Below, one piece after another: positions 10,149 through 22,054 of a DNA stretch of 64,000 bases; position 1 is the stretch's first letter, and each line of letters opens with the position of its first letter. The DNA is from Teratosphaeria epicoccoides (lineage: Eukaryota > Ascomycota > Dothideomycetes > Mycosphaerellales > Teratosphaeriaceae). The translations under genes and the position numbers were made by a program. The notes beneath the pieces are model-generated. The model ran no database searches and had not been told where the DNA came from. It saw nothing but the letters and a program-made list of their open reading frames with translations. The stretch is taken from contig JADDMT010000032.1 in the NCBI GenBank assembly GCA_021401465.1, positions 62,001 to 126,000 of the forward strand, read 5' to 3'.

Positions 10149-11788
10149 ATGGCGACGGAGGTATCTCGTTCCAACGATAGCCCATCGCCTGGCAAGGGCA
10201 AGCTCAAATGGACGACAGACATGAGGACAGTGCTCCTCTTACCGTACGGCTTGATGCATGAACTCAAGGTTACTCACGTTGAGCTGACAGCACTCTTTAG
10301 CAACATCTTCAAGAAGGACATTGCTCGAGACGGCGTCCGCGAAGGCATGATGGCATACAGTTCTCTCGAGGGCCAGTACAAGGAACGCAATTCCAACAAG
10401 ACTGAATCCCAACGTGGCTGGGCCGAAGCTCTGAGCCCTGCACCAGCGGAGCTGGCGCAGCGAGAGCGCTTCATCCAAGGCGCCCGAGCTTTCATGTCGA
10501 AGCATAGTTTCGACGGCCGCCTCGACCTCTCAGAGCTGAAACACTCACTGCCTGCTTCTGCAGTCAGCAGTGTTTCCGGATCCGCTGATACATATCCGAC
10601 GCTGCCCGCGAGCTCACGGTCGCGGGGCGTCCCGAACGCACGTATTAACGGGACGTCGCCTCCGACGGAACGCATCGTCCTGTCTCATCGCCATGTCCGA
10701 AGCGAAAGAGGGACGTTGGTGAGCAGCGCAAGCTCGATATGGCTGGTTCTGCCCCAACGCGCTTGAAGACAACATTTCGACGGATTGTGTCCGTATTCGT
10801 ACCGGCGCTGGATCTACAGCTTGCCGACACGCCAGCCACGCCTGCTCTTCGCGAAGCTTTACGCTTGTCTTACCCAAGACGCAATCGCACACTTTATTTT
10901 CCAACGGCAAGGCAAATCGAGAAGGCTGGACGTCCTACCGAAGCCTTTCCTGAGCACCTTTCCAGGCCATCGATGACCCTGTTGATCCGCTTCTGGAATG
11001 CCGAAAGCGCAGGCGTCAATAGCGAGAGGAACTTGATAGCTGGCCGCTTCGTAGGCAGCGAGATCGTGCCCGCTTATCCGCCGGCCGAGATCGATCATTT
11101 GCTTCCGGTATTTACGCCTCCACCCACCTTTGACTTGCTCAGGTTTGCTATACAACATGCCGCAGTATACCGGAAGTCGTATTGACAAGGACAGTCCGCA
11201 CCACAGCGGCGGTCGGGCAATCGCAAGCTCATTCATTTCGGCTTCCAACTTCCTCAGTCACGGTTTCCGGCTAGGTTCAAAGGAGGCAAATGATGGCGCT
11301 CGTCATCTGCGGATCACAGTAATCAACGCTGACAAAAGTAAGCCTCTAAAGTTCATGCATGTGCGACCATACCACAAGATAATGTGCGGCAAGTTAGCAT
11401 TGAACTACGGCACGTGGAAGTATCCTGGAAATCACGAGGTAAGCTGCGATTGAGACGCAGCAACGCGGAACAATTCATGGCGTTTTTGAGCGGAGCTAAT
11501 GTGTGGTAATTCCTGATATAGCATCGTATGCCAGAGGAAGCTATCGTCCGCACCTTTGCTCACGACGAGCTCGTCGAGCTCTGCGAAATGGACGTGTCGT
11601 TAGGTCGAGTGCTGCGGCTAAAGAAGATCTCTCAACCTGGTGACTACAGGAAAAATATTGTGCCACTGCTGAAAGCGAATAACATCGTTCTAAGCCGCGA
11701 AATCGTTCGCAACATCGCGAAGGTCTGCCAAATCACTGGCTTGTCAGGCGCTGATCCCCTTGGGACAATTCAAGCAGATTGTGGGTGA
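10149..11788 (+). CDS. Lineage-specific protein with DUF7587-like domain, frame changes
   Basis: The N-terminal part (10149 to about 10650) encodes a basic region WTTDMRTVLLLPYGL and a helix-rich segment. It then shifts to a second frame (PCPKRKRDVGEQRKLDMAG and onwards to about 11130) and to a third at about 11140. The middle block LLIRFWNAESAGVNSERN, GRFVG, then ASSFISASNFLSHGF and RITVINADKSK resembles the fungal DUF7587 domain as I recall it. A clear intron of 83 nt (11439-11521, GTAAGC...ATATAG) joins KYPGNHE to HRMPEEAIVRTFAHDEL, and the product ends with TGA at 11788. The two earlier frame changes have no convincing canonical introns, so the gene may be damaged. Function unknown. Confidence 0.55.
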
Positions 11789-12636
11789 CGTGTGCAAAGG
11801 CTGAGAACTCATTGTTGAACGTCAGACGTCAAGCGCATGGGCGCAGGTAGCGGCCGTCTTTTGCGACGCATTGCGAGAAGATACGAGCTTCACAATCCAA
11901 CAACAACACTAGGTATACAATGGGCTGCATGATAAGGCAATCTGTAAATCTGACTACTCTTGGTGGGATAATCATCGCTATTGGATGGTACAGTCAGACT
12001 TATATCTCGTCGTGCCCGCGAGGTAGGCCTGGATGATCCTGCCGGGATCATGAGAGAAGAGATGCACCGCAGCCTCGATAAAGTGGCAGAGTGTGGAACT
12101 CAGCAGAGGATGCGATACGACTCTGTTCCGTTCGCCAGGCGTCGTCTACAAGTGCAGCTGTCCGGCGAAGAGGTGCGATAATGCAAGGGAATCGCATGAA
12201 ACACACGGTCATACACTTGAGTGACTGGGAGAGGCTGGGCTACCTTGAAGAAAGATTTGGTTGAAAACGCACAGAAATGATGCAGGCGTCAGTCTGTTTA
12301 GAGGACCTCTTCCGCATGCTGAGGACGGCGGTGATGGCGACAATCGCATGCACGTGATGCTTGTTGCCCCAACGTCGGCGTACGCCAGGCACATGGAATG
12401 GAGCATCGTGGTCCTACTTCCTTTACAGCCTGCGTCCCTGCAGTTGACAAAATACTGACACGCTCGATAACCTGATCCGTCACAAGTGCGCCCCTGCGAC
12501 AGCGAGCCGATCCTCCGTCCGAGCATGTGAAAGTGGGACTGCGAGCCTTGCTGCCTGGTTTCTGCGCACGTAAGTCGCAATTTCTTTCGTGTGGACTCTT
12601 CATCCTGGACAGCAACATCTGCGTCTCGCCCACGTC
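11789..12636. other. Intergenic, no supported gene
   Basis: Only short open frames. A minus-strand frame at 12298-13014 runs through here but is antisense to the F-box gene and carries no family motif. Confidence 0.4.
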
Positions 12637-13578
12637 ATGGCCGCCTCCACCAATAGCGGCCACAGCGTTGAGCTCGCCGAACTCAAGCGACAACCAGGCG
12701 ACATCACAAAGCTCCTCGCAAATCTCGTTGACGCGCAAAGACAAAGCAACGAGCTCCTCACGAAGCTCGGTCAGCGCCACGATACCATGAGTAACAATCA
12801 GCCATCCTCTCATCTTCTGCTCGACGCCCAGAAGCAGACCAACGCGCTCCTCCTCAAGCTGGTCGAGCACCAAGACAAAGTCGCTCAAGGTGCAATGCCC
12901 TCTCGACCGCTGTTCGATGCCGGAATTCGCTTGACCGGCCCTTTTGAGCTGCTTGAACAGATTCTCCAGCTCGATCGCACACAGATTATCTGGTTGCAAG
13001 GAGTGAACCGCCAATTCCGCATGACTATCCAGAATTCCTTGCCGCTACAACGTGCGCTGTTCCTTGCACCCGCCCCCATCCCGACCGATCCACGACGACC
13101 GCCGAAATAGCATCTCAATCCTTTCCTGGCCAAGTCATCAGTCCGTTTGCGGCTACCTATTCTTTTCGACAACAGCTCCAAGGTCTTCGCATATATTCAG
13201 CGTCCGGGGCGTGACCGACTCGCTGCAGTCAGTATAGAGCCAACCTCTGACCATCACATTCTCCAAATTTCTCTAGCCTTGCCATCCCGAGAGCGTCAAG
13301 ACGGGTCTGCGATGCCCTGGATCCATCCTCACTTCGACAAGCCCGTGCTTACCACAGGCTCCTGGCGGCAGATGTATCTCAGTCAGCCTCCTATTCCTCT
13401 CCAAGTGCGCTTGACGCTCAATCGCTTTTCCAGGGAGCTGTACAACAACTACAGCCACGTAGAGGTCTGCCACGAAACGGTGTACGTAAGAGATGTGGGA
13501 GCAGGTCAAACTGTCGATGGAGTCCTCGATGACACTACAGGCCCGCCGGTGGTCGAGTGGAATAGGTATGAGTATTGA
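12637..13578 (+). pseudogene. F-box-like protein interrupted by one in-frame TAG
   Basis: The frame opened by the ATG at 12637 runs with one stop, TAG at 13108-13110, to the TGA... region at 13578. The N-terminus is a Gln/Lys-rich helical repeat (ELLTKLGQRHDTM / ALLLKLVEHQDKV). It is followed by an F-box (FELLEQILQLDRTQIIWLQG, VNRQFRMTIQNSLPLQRALF) of the type common in Dothideomycetes. Directly after the TAG, in the same frame, come HLNPFLAKSS and the usual downstream part SWRQMYLSQPPIPLQVRLTL and VYVRDVGAGQTVDGVL. F-box proteins of this group normally run straight through this point with a conserved LNPxL. So either a single nonsense mutation killed the gene (CAG to TAG would be a one-base change) or a truncated F-box-only product is made. 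Confidence 0.75.
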
Positions 13579-13940
13579 AGACCAGGACACTTGCGTTATA
13601 CCCACAATTAAGCGTCGAGCAAGGTACGAAGGACTCGGGAAGTGGGTATCGCAAGTTGGGTGGGCTTGATCGATTCTGCAGGTCGCTATTGCTACTGTGT
13701 TTGGGTGGGAAACGGTATCTGTCCTGTGATGCAGAGCTCTGCGAGCGGACAAATTTCCCTGCGGGCGATGGAATAGTTCCCTCTAATTGTTTCGACCTCT
13801 GACAGACACGCTGCGGTGTATCTCACACATTGTAAAGTTTCGTACTCAGCAAGTGTGGGATGCTACAGACAGATGCTCCTGCAGGGACACTCAAGTCTTC
13901 ATACTGAGTGACACTGCCGCTCGGTAGGCGTTTTCTTATC

Positions 13941-14656
13941 TCAGCCTCCATGCCGCCCCACTGATTTTCGCCCAGCCCTTTCGCCTCTGTTTACCGGAAG
14001 CAGCACTTTTGGCAGCTCCATGAAATCTGCAAGGCCGTCGCGACCCCGGGCAACTTCCTGATCAAAGGCTTCCAAGCTGCCTTTGCCTCCTTTACACAAC
14101 CGGAAGGGTTTGACGAAGCATGTGTCATCCTCTTCCGCAACCACCATCACTTGGCCCATCCCTCCTTCTCCGATCACTTTACCGAAGTCCAATTCCAAGA
14201 CCGAGAGCTGCTTCGTCCGCTTCAGCAAGAAGCAATTGTCGCGCTCACATTGGCCCAGGCCCCTGGACTCGAACCTCTGCACGAACCACAGGTATTTAGC
14301 GACATGGGCAAAGTAGGCAAGTAGCTGTCGAACGTCCTTCGGCCCACAAGGCGTTGCCCTGATCGTGAGTTGGCTGCAATACACATGAACTGTTTCATGG
14401 CGCTGCTGAATGGCTTTTAGGAGTTCCTTGTCCGTGATCTGCACTTCTTCAGTGTCGCTAAGATGACAATCTCCGCAAGGAGTGCAGATTCCCAGATCCG
14501 ATTGCGCAGCTTCGACGGAAGATCGAGCAGATGTGACCATCCGTTGCTTAGCGGCTGGTATGGATTGCTAGCAACATGTGTGGTCGTGTCGAGTGTGTGC
14601 ATCTCGTGGCGACTCTCAATTTCTGACAAGTCGATGCTGTCTTCAAGCAGGGCCAC
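13941..14656 (-). pseudogene. 2EXR-like fragment with frameshift
   Basis: A start at 14656 gives a short protein with LLDLPSKLRNRIWESALLAE, the hallmark of the fungal 2EXR family (LPxELRxxIYExAL). About 18 codons later that frame stops. A neighbouring frame (14540 down to 13941) continues with SDTEEVQITDKELLKAIQQR, and then a plausible protein with FAHVAKYLWFVQRF and ELDFGKVIGEGGMGQVMVVA. The shift falls inside a short window near 14450-14480 with no good splice sites, so I read it as a damaged gene. The family's function is unknown. Confidence 0.5.
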
Positions 14657-15206
14657 GAGTTTTCTGAGCCTATGCGAGATGGTGGTGAAAGTTGACGCGA
14701 CGTGCAGTAAATATCAGGATCCAGCAACTATGGAGTATGGCACACATGAGCTGAAAGGGAGGAAGGAGCGGTTGGCCCGTCTGAGCCGATCGTGCTTTCT
14801 TTGAAGTGACTCACACGTGGAGCAGTAGCGCCTGAAGAAATGGTCACAGCCTGGTAGAGGCGACGTAGCGTCGCTCGTTGGAGAACATAGCCTGTCGATA
14901 ACTCGTGTAGCCTTGCCCATATGGTGCTTCTCAGAGTCTTGAGAATGACCCTGCACGCACCGCGCGAGCAACGCGAACATCCGGGGCCAAGTTGTTAACT
15001 TCCGATGCGGGCAGATTCCAGAAGCTGTCTGATTGCAACAGTGTCATGTGTTTTTGCTGCAAAATTTAATATGTTCCTCCTTTGAAGGAAAGTGTCCGCG
15101 CATCGTCACACTTCGATCGCCGAATCTGCTTGTGAGACCAAAGCTTTCACAAAGCTGGAAGCTGCCTTGGCAGGCTGCGAGCACCCTCAATCTATTGAAC
15201 ATATCT

Positions 15207-15342
15207 GGCATCCAGCATCTAGCATCTAGCGTTTAGCATCCAGCATTTAGCATCCAGCATTTAGCATCCAGCATTTAGCATCCAGCATTTAGCATCCAGC
15301 ATTTAGCATCCAGCATCTACCATCTACCATCTACCATCTACC
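15207..15342. repeat. Minisatellite, 14-bp unit decaying to 7-bp units
   Basis: Tandem copies of ATTTAGCATCCAGC (two related 7-mers, AGCATTT and AGCATCC) at about 15232-15315. They are flanked on the left by variant AGCATCT copies and on the right by four copies of CATCTAC. The array sits between the 2EXR fragment and the 3' end of the OYE gene. Confidence 0.9.
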
Positions 15343-15366
15343 GTGAAGGACCGCTGTGGATATCGC

Positions 15367-16771
15367 TTATGCCGATGGTCCGCCATACGGAATAGCCGTC
15401 GCACTCGTGATATCGACGTACCCATACTGAGCATGCTCGCTGTCCTTCGCCATCTTATCCGCCCAAGTGCCCATAGCCTTCATGAACGCATCCATATTCT
15501 CACCCCGGCTCATATCAATCGGCTCCTGGTCCTTACCCAGGGCAGATATCTGCCTGATCTGCGTGCCGGCAATGACGTTCGTAACACCGAAATTGTTCTC
15601 ATCGGCTAGCTGCTTGATCGCACCCTTGACCTGGCCATCCAGGATGTCTTTGCACAAATGTGGCTCTTGGCAAAGAGGACGAGCGAGGCCGACACCGTCG
15701 ACAGTGCTCAGAGCTTGGGCCATGGCGCCCACGGTCTTGAAACCACCGGTCACGTATGTCTTAGTCTTCGAGAGGGATGGTGCGATGAGGTCGGCGAATT
15801 CCATGAAGAAAGCTTCGCGCTTCTTGCTACTTTCTCTTTTGTGAACGAAAGCAAGGGATTCGTAAGTGCCGCCGGACAACTCCACGAAGTCGAACTTGTT
15901 CTGCTCTAGTATGGCGCAGATCTGCTTCGCCTCCTCTGGGTTGAAGCCCTTGTCCTGAAACTCCACGCTGTTGAGCTTGATGCTGAGGATGAAGTCGGGT
16001 TTGGTGCGTTTGCGAGTTTCTTGGGCGATTTCGAGAATCAGACGGGCCCGGTTCTCCAGAGAGCCGCCGTATTTGTCCGTTCGGCCTGGACAGTGTCAGT
16101 TAATGCTCTGTCAGCGTGCTATTTAGTGTAGACTCACGGTTGGTCGTGGGTGACAAGAATTGAGCAAGCAAGTACCCGTGAGCACCATGAAGTTCAATGC
16201 CATCGTAGCCAGCATTCTCCAGATATTCTGCAGCATGAGCAAAACCCTCAATCACATTCTTGATGTCCTCATCAGTGGCAGCACGCGGCTTGGCGAAGGT
16301 CATTCCCATAATGTTGCCCTCCAACTGCACGTCTGAAGCCGAGATCGGGCTCTTCTGAATCCTATCCTCTACCTGCCTACCAGGATGGCTGACCTGACCG
16401 ACCATCAAGCTGCCGTGCTTCTTGCCCGCCTCAGCCATCTCCTTGAACCTCTCGAACCTCTCGCCCTCATACTTGCTTCCTCTGGGGATAATCGGATTGC
16501 CCGCAGCTTCTAAGTGGTCGTACTCGAACATGATATTGCCGGTCAGTATGACGCCAATGGCTCCCTCGCCCCATCGCCTGTAGACATTGATCAGATTCTT
16601 GGATGGAATACCACGGGCTTCAAGGTTCTTCGGATCCCAAGAGCTGAGGCGCTCAGTCATCGCGCCCTTGATGAAGCGGTTTGAGGCAGTCTTGCCGCTG
16701 AACTCGAAGTGCAGCGGCTTGCTCAACGGCTCAGCGGAGACATCGCTGGACTCGTAGCGAACTGGTGCCAT
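15367..16771 (-). CDS. NADH:flavin oxidoreductase, Old Yellow Enzyme family
   Basis: FMN-dependent ene-reductase type enzyme of about 450 aa. Exons are 16138-16771 and 15367-16085, with a 52-nt intron (GTGAGT...TCCAG). Splicing restores the family signature QFLSPTTNR|RTDKYGGSLENR across the junction. Other landmarks are SNRFIKGAMTERLS near residue 30 (flavin-binding N-terminus of the barrel), VGQVSHPGRQ at about 140 and GYDGIELHGAHGYLLAQF at about 195. A late VTGGFKTVGAMAQAL segment corresponds to the FMN phosphate-binding part, followed by GLARPLCQEP. The ATG at 16771 gives the usual N-terminus; the frame upstream of it contains no family sequence. The natural substrate (enone, peroxide or secondary metabolite) cannot be told. 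Confidence 0.92.
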
Positions 16772-19488
16772 GGTGAGTAGTGCGTGAGTATATGAGAGTG
16801 TGAAGGGAATTGTAGACAGAGAAGACGCGGGTGATTGAGGAAAGTAGATACTTATCCTTCGGTAGGGCGTCTTGTAGCATTTGATGCTTAGAAATGTAAT
16901 CCCAAGCAGCCAAAACTTCAGATGATCCACTGTTGACACAGAACATGTCATGGCATATGACGTCTGTTATTTCAGCCGCGTTGCCGCCGCTCCAGGAGCC
17001 GTAGCATGATTCATGCTGATCCACAATGTTGCAAGCCAATTTCATGTGCCTTATTTGCAAAGAGTCTTACGCCGGTGGGTTGCTGGGCTCCTTGGAACAT
17101 CTTCGTCCTGCAGGCGCTGTTTTGAGCGACCTAGGTTACAATAAGGCCCAATCTCGTCGACGGATTAAGTTACCCGATCACACAGATCTGGACTTAAAAG
17201 CACAGCATACGATCGAGATCAGATCTACGCCAAAGCAACTATGCGCAAGTGCCCTGTTGCATGTGTGTGATTCGTGAGCGCACACAGTATAACCTGTGAC
17301 ATCCAAGTGATGCAATGGTGTACTCGGAGGAAGCCATCGATTATGTACCGCTTGTCCCGTAGACCAGGAATGATGTTGACATCCAGGTGGCCGAAATTCT
17401 GCCCCGCTGGCTACTGGGCTACTACATGCCCAAGTGAGTCGTTACCACGAACGTCAGCGAATGAACCAGGAAGTAGAAGCAATATGCAGGCGTCTCGAAA
17501 GATTTTGTGAGCGTCTTCAAGCCAAGTCCCTCACTGTCCTCGCTTACATCTCTCCTGTGTGGCGACATCTGGTAGCTTGGCAGTGGCATGCTTGCTGCAT
17601 TGGCATTGTCCAACGTTGCGAACTGAAGCAAAACAAAAGACCATAATCGTTACGCCGCAGATACCAGTTGCTTGTTCACAACGAGTGCGACCCGCAGCAT
17701 TGTGGTGCTGTTTTGCAGTGCGCATCTGATTGAGTCGGTTGACAGCGACATGTCTGACTTTGTATGTAGGGCCTAAGAGGCGCGCAAACCCAAAGCAATG
17801 AGACGCTTGCTTGACAAAAGTCAGGACGGCAGAGCAAATTTGTTACGAATAAATCCCAGTGCTGTATTACTGAGCAATGTTTGGTGCATTCGCTGCCCGG
17901 AAACGGACAAAGTCGCCGTGTCGATGCACCCAGACCTCAGCAAATGCTTCAAGGACAAAAAGTTCAACCAGCTCCCAGCGAACGAGCCCTGGTCTTGACA
18001 ACGGGCCCGGCTCCTTTGACGACAATGGCATGTATACCTGTCACGCTGTTCTTCAGGCCGCTAAGGACGCTCTGGCGGTCGACCTCGATTCAGTCTAGGA
18101 CTGGATCGAGAAGGTCAGCGGAAAAGCCAAGGCTGCAACGTTTCCAGGCACGACAATACAAGTACGCAACAGAACGTGGTGTTACATCCGGTCACGGTTA
18201 GTCTTGTCTACGGAAGAATCATGGGAACTTCCTCTTCCGGTGTGCCAGGTCATGCTGGCTTCCATTGCTTGTAGCGTTTGTTGATAGATAGGTAGATAGA
18301 TCGGAGAACGACAGCTGAGTAATGAGGCATTCCAGGTGTACCAGCTCGCCAAGCATTCATCTACTAAGTGAAGTCAGGAGGTATGCTGAGACTGTCACTG
18401 CAGCGCTGTGGGTTTGGCGGCCTTGCATTGTGCCTGTTGACCCCCTGCCTGATGCGGTGAGCTGAGAGCTCGCATGCTCGCGCTACCGAACACGAGCTGA
18501 CGTCGAAGCACAGTTCCATATTCTCATACCACTTGTGGGCCGTTTCGTACAGAAGCTGCAATTTCCAACTCAGCACTGCTTCTGAAGAGAGTACCTGCTC
18601 GCCAACTTCAGAACAAGTGTATTGAAGCTGAGTACCACTGAGATGCTCTACTTGTTCACGAGACCTATTCGCGAGACCCATCTGCAATGGTGACCATTTT
18701 ATCAGCGAAGATGCGTTTTCCGAGAAGCATATCACTAATCGCGATAGCCATGCTGGCGATTGTCCACGACACAGCGGCACAGCTGAACATGACAGCAATC
18801 ACCGATGCTGCAGTGCTGGCAGTTTCCAAACTTCATCATCTCCAAAACGCCTGGAAATCAGGGTAGTCTGGGCTTGTTCCTCGGCCAAGCGGCAAACATT
18901 ACCTACAATGCCATACCGCCTAAAACTGATGCGGGTCTCCCTAATGCCCCAGCAGCTCAGTGTTCCTTTCGCCATGTTCGTCTTGCTGGGCTGACTTGAG
19001 GATAAAAATGTCGTATTCCTTTCGGACATCCTCCAGATCTCCCTTACCAACCGCGCAGATACGGACTCGGTGGGCTGGGTAGTCGGCGGCAAATTTGGCA
19101 TCATTTACGCCGAGAACACTGCAGATGTGAGCCAGTATGGACACATCACGAAATGCGTGAGCAATATGAGCACGGTCGCGATCGGGATACCTCCACTTGG
19201 GTGACACAAGGTGTCAAGGGCGGATGGAGGATGCGAACTTGATGATGTCGTGTACATTTGATCATGTGTGGCTGAGTGAGTGGCGTTTTCACGGCGTAAC
19301 ATCCCACCATTATTGTTCCATTCATTCCATGCCATCCCGGTCTCGAACATCCTTGACTCAGGACAAATGATCTCGGCAAATACCATGGCGAGCTTCACTC
19401 TTCTCGATGGAATTGCGAAACGATACCATCCTCGAGGTCGCGCCTGTGTACGTCTGGCCTCGACTACCCCTGGCCGGGACACATCACC
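16772..19488. other. Long intergenic stretch without a supported gene
   Basis: About 2.7 kb with only short, overlapping open frames on both strands. The minus-strand frame 18364-18798 and the small frames at 18800-19200 show no domain, signal peptide or membrane pattern. It contains the OYE promoter on the left and the MFS promoter on the right. Old, unrecognisable gene debris cannot be excluded. Confidence 0.4.
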
Positions 19489-21007
19489 ATGGAACCCTTC
19501 ATGCGTGGAGGCTTTGCCATATACGCCCTGCTTCTGTTCATCATAGCAGTGACATTGCAGGACGCTGCCGCTCCGTTTCTTTTGGAGAAGGCCATATGTC
19601 AACAAACTTACAACCAGTATGGACCCGCTGCGGCGGACCTGGACTGCAAGGCCAAGGCTGTGCAGAAGACGCTCGCGAGCACATTGGGGATGATCATGTT
19701 CACGTTATCCGCACTTGGTATGGAACTCCAACGTGACAGCTTTGGTCCTCATTAACGGTCTAGTAGCCCTCACATTTGCCCTGCCTTTCGCATGGCTTGC
19801 TGGCAGGATAGAGAAAACGACGCTTCTATTGCTTGGCGCCGTGGTTTATCCAGCTGCTTCAAGTCTCTTTTTCTACATTGTATCACATCCGCAGAGTTTT
19901 GACATCAAAGCAGTCCTGATCCCCATCATATTGGATTCGGCAAGTGGTGGTCCAGCATTTGGGTTCACTTTGCTCTATTCAATACTGGCGGAAGTAGTGG
20001 ATCCGGATGAGCTCGCCAACACATACTTTCGTCTTGGCGCTCTTATGTTGATGCTGCGATTCTCCGTCCGCTCTGCAGCCGCTAAGGTGCTCGAAATCAA
20101 TCCTCTGTGGATTGAGGCGGCTACGCCTAGTGTCTATGCTGCGACCATTCCGCTTTTCCTGTTTCGACGGTTGTATACTCGCAAGAACGACTGCACGGAT
20201 AGCCAGGCAGCATATGTGCGATTGGATTCCCTGGACGCCAGTGAAGAAGACCACGAGGTTAATGAAGAAAATGACAGCGCTGAGTGTGCCTCAACAAAAG
20301 CGCCTCTTCCACAGAGCTTCGCTGGTCCTGACATCTCCTTCGACACCGCTGCCAAAGATCTTCTGAGCTTCTTCCGGCGTCTGACAAGCAGTAGACTGCT
20401 ACGCCAGTGTCTCGCGATCTGCTTCGTCAAAGTTCTAAGCTTGAGCGTCGGAGTGATCGAGGTGCAATGGATTAGCTCCAGACTGGGGATCGACATGTCG
20501 ACTGCTCTCTACTTCGGCTCCTATGATGCGTTAGCATCTGCCCTTGTGCTAGGCCTTCTACCCTATGCTACAAGACACCTCCTAGCAAAGCTGAAAGTCA
20601 AGCAAAAGATCGAGCTCCATATCATGCGCCTGAGTATGTTAGTCAGAACGGTTGGCCAAGTGGCTTTCGCGCTCTCGCCCGGCCCGATTACACTGGTCAT
20701 ATCAATCACGATATTCGTGCTGAGCTCCGGTGCATACGACACCTTTAAAAGTCTCATCACGAGCTTCTGCGCCGAGACAGACGTGACACGGCTATATCTG
20801 GTCTTGACCGCCGTGGATACTGCCGCCTCCATTGTTGGTAGCCTCGTCTATCCCCAGCTGCTCAAGTTTGGGCTGGATCACGGGTACTTTGGCATGTGCT
20901 TGCCATATATGGTGGCGGCTTCCTGCACATTTCTGGTCTGGGTCATGCTTCGTGGAATGGAGGACATGGACGGCTTTGATGTGACAATAAGGCCAAATGG
21001 GCCTTGA
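19489..21007 (+). CDS. Major facilitator superfamily transporter
   Basis: Plasma-membrane or organellar transporter of about 490 aa. Exon 1 is 19489-19717 and exon 2 is 19764-21007; the 46-nt intron (GTATGG...GTCTAG) joins TLSAL to VALTFALPFAWLAGRI in phase. The first helix is preceded by only about ten residues. A Cys-containing loop (ICQQTYNQYGP, DLDCKAKAVQ) follows it, typical of a fungal MFS group. Six helices, a long acidic cytoplasmic loop (SLDASEEDHEVNEENDSAEC) and six further helices follow. The classical sugar or drug-antiporter signatures are not obvious, so the substrate is unknown. No biosynthetic cluster surrounds it. Confidence 0.82.
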
Positions 21008-22054
21008 TATGGGGACAGCCGCGGCCAATTCCTTGGCAGGCAGACTTCAAGTTCGACAACCACGGGAGCACACCGGACGGATGGTATAGAAGTTCAAGCT
21101 GTTGTTTCATTGTCACGACGGCCCCGGCGCATCTTCTATATGAGGCATGCAACGGACTGGAGCTTAGAAGTCTTCGTCAGACTTGGAATGAGGGCAAATC
21201 GAATTTATGGAGTAGGGACCACCGTAATAAGACCTTTTTGGATTACCGATTTACACAGCCTCAGGTTCCGCCGCGCTCACGACGCGGTACTGGCTGCATA
21301 TACCCTTGCAGTGATGGCCAAGAGTGGAGCTCATATGGTTCCCCAATGAGGGATGACGCAGGGGGTGCGCAAGTGATGGGCGCGATGTAGCCTCGAGCAC
21401 AACCGCACTCTCAAGGAAAACGCTTGTCTGTCTTTTGTATACTACAAGGCTATCGCATGCGGTTTGCAGCAAGAGACGACTGAAGCGGAGTCATGAGACT
21501 GCTCCCGAAGCTGCGATGCCTCTCGACTTAGGTTCCCACCAAAGAAGTCTTGAACGTCAAACCTGTTGGCGATTGTTCGAGTTTTTCTTCGGCATAGTCC
21601 ATGAGAATACTCCGACAGCATGAATGCCTGCATATGTAGTGCCGGATCGATAGACCCGGAAGTCGGACATGCACAACCGGCGTGGACATTCATCGACTTG
21701 TCTGTTAATTGTAATCCGAATTATCTAGCATGTCACTCCATTGCACTGCGCCTCTTGTTTCTGCACACTTCAGAGCTACTGCTCAGCTTCATTTTCAGAT
21801 GGATTTCACTGTGGAGTCCCGCGCTTTGGACTGCGATATCAGCATCGGCGACGATATCATTCATGTTTGAAGGTTAATGTCCGTTTCCATGTCATCAATC
21901 GAGGATATCCCAAGCGTTCAGCATTGGCACCAAGCGCGAGACGTCTGGTTGTCGCAGGGATGGTCGGTTCTGAAAAAAGGTTGTACTAACGACAGTTGAA
22001 TAGCAGCAGCGTCATGCAGCCTGTACAATGGACGCACATCAGAAATCCGCTGTG
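21008..22054. other. Intergenic, no supported gene
   Basis: Convergent 3' flanks of the MFS gene and the membrane-protein gene. Short open frames only, e.g. 21004-21390, without any recognisable motif. Confidence 0.45.

Noticed and set aside
12298..13014. 238-codon minus-strand open frame over the F-box gene
   Set aside because: Antisense to a better supported coding frame; its apparent helices mirror the Gln/Leu-rich plus-strand protein.
15207..15342. Telomere-like or CRISPR-like repeat
   Set aside because: The unit is not TTAGGG and there are no unique spacers between repeats; it is an ordinary tandem minisatellite.
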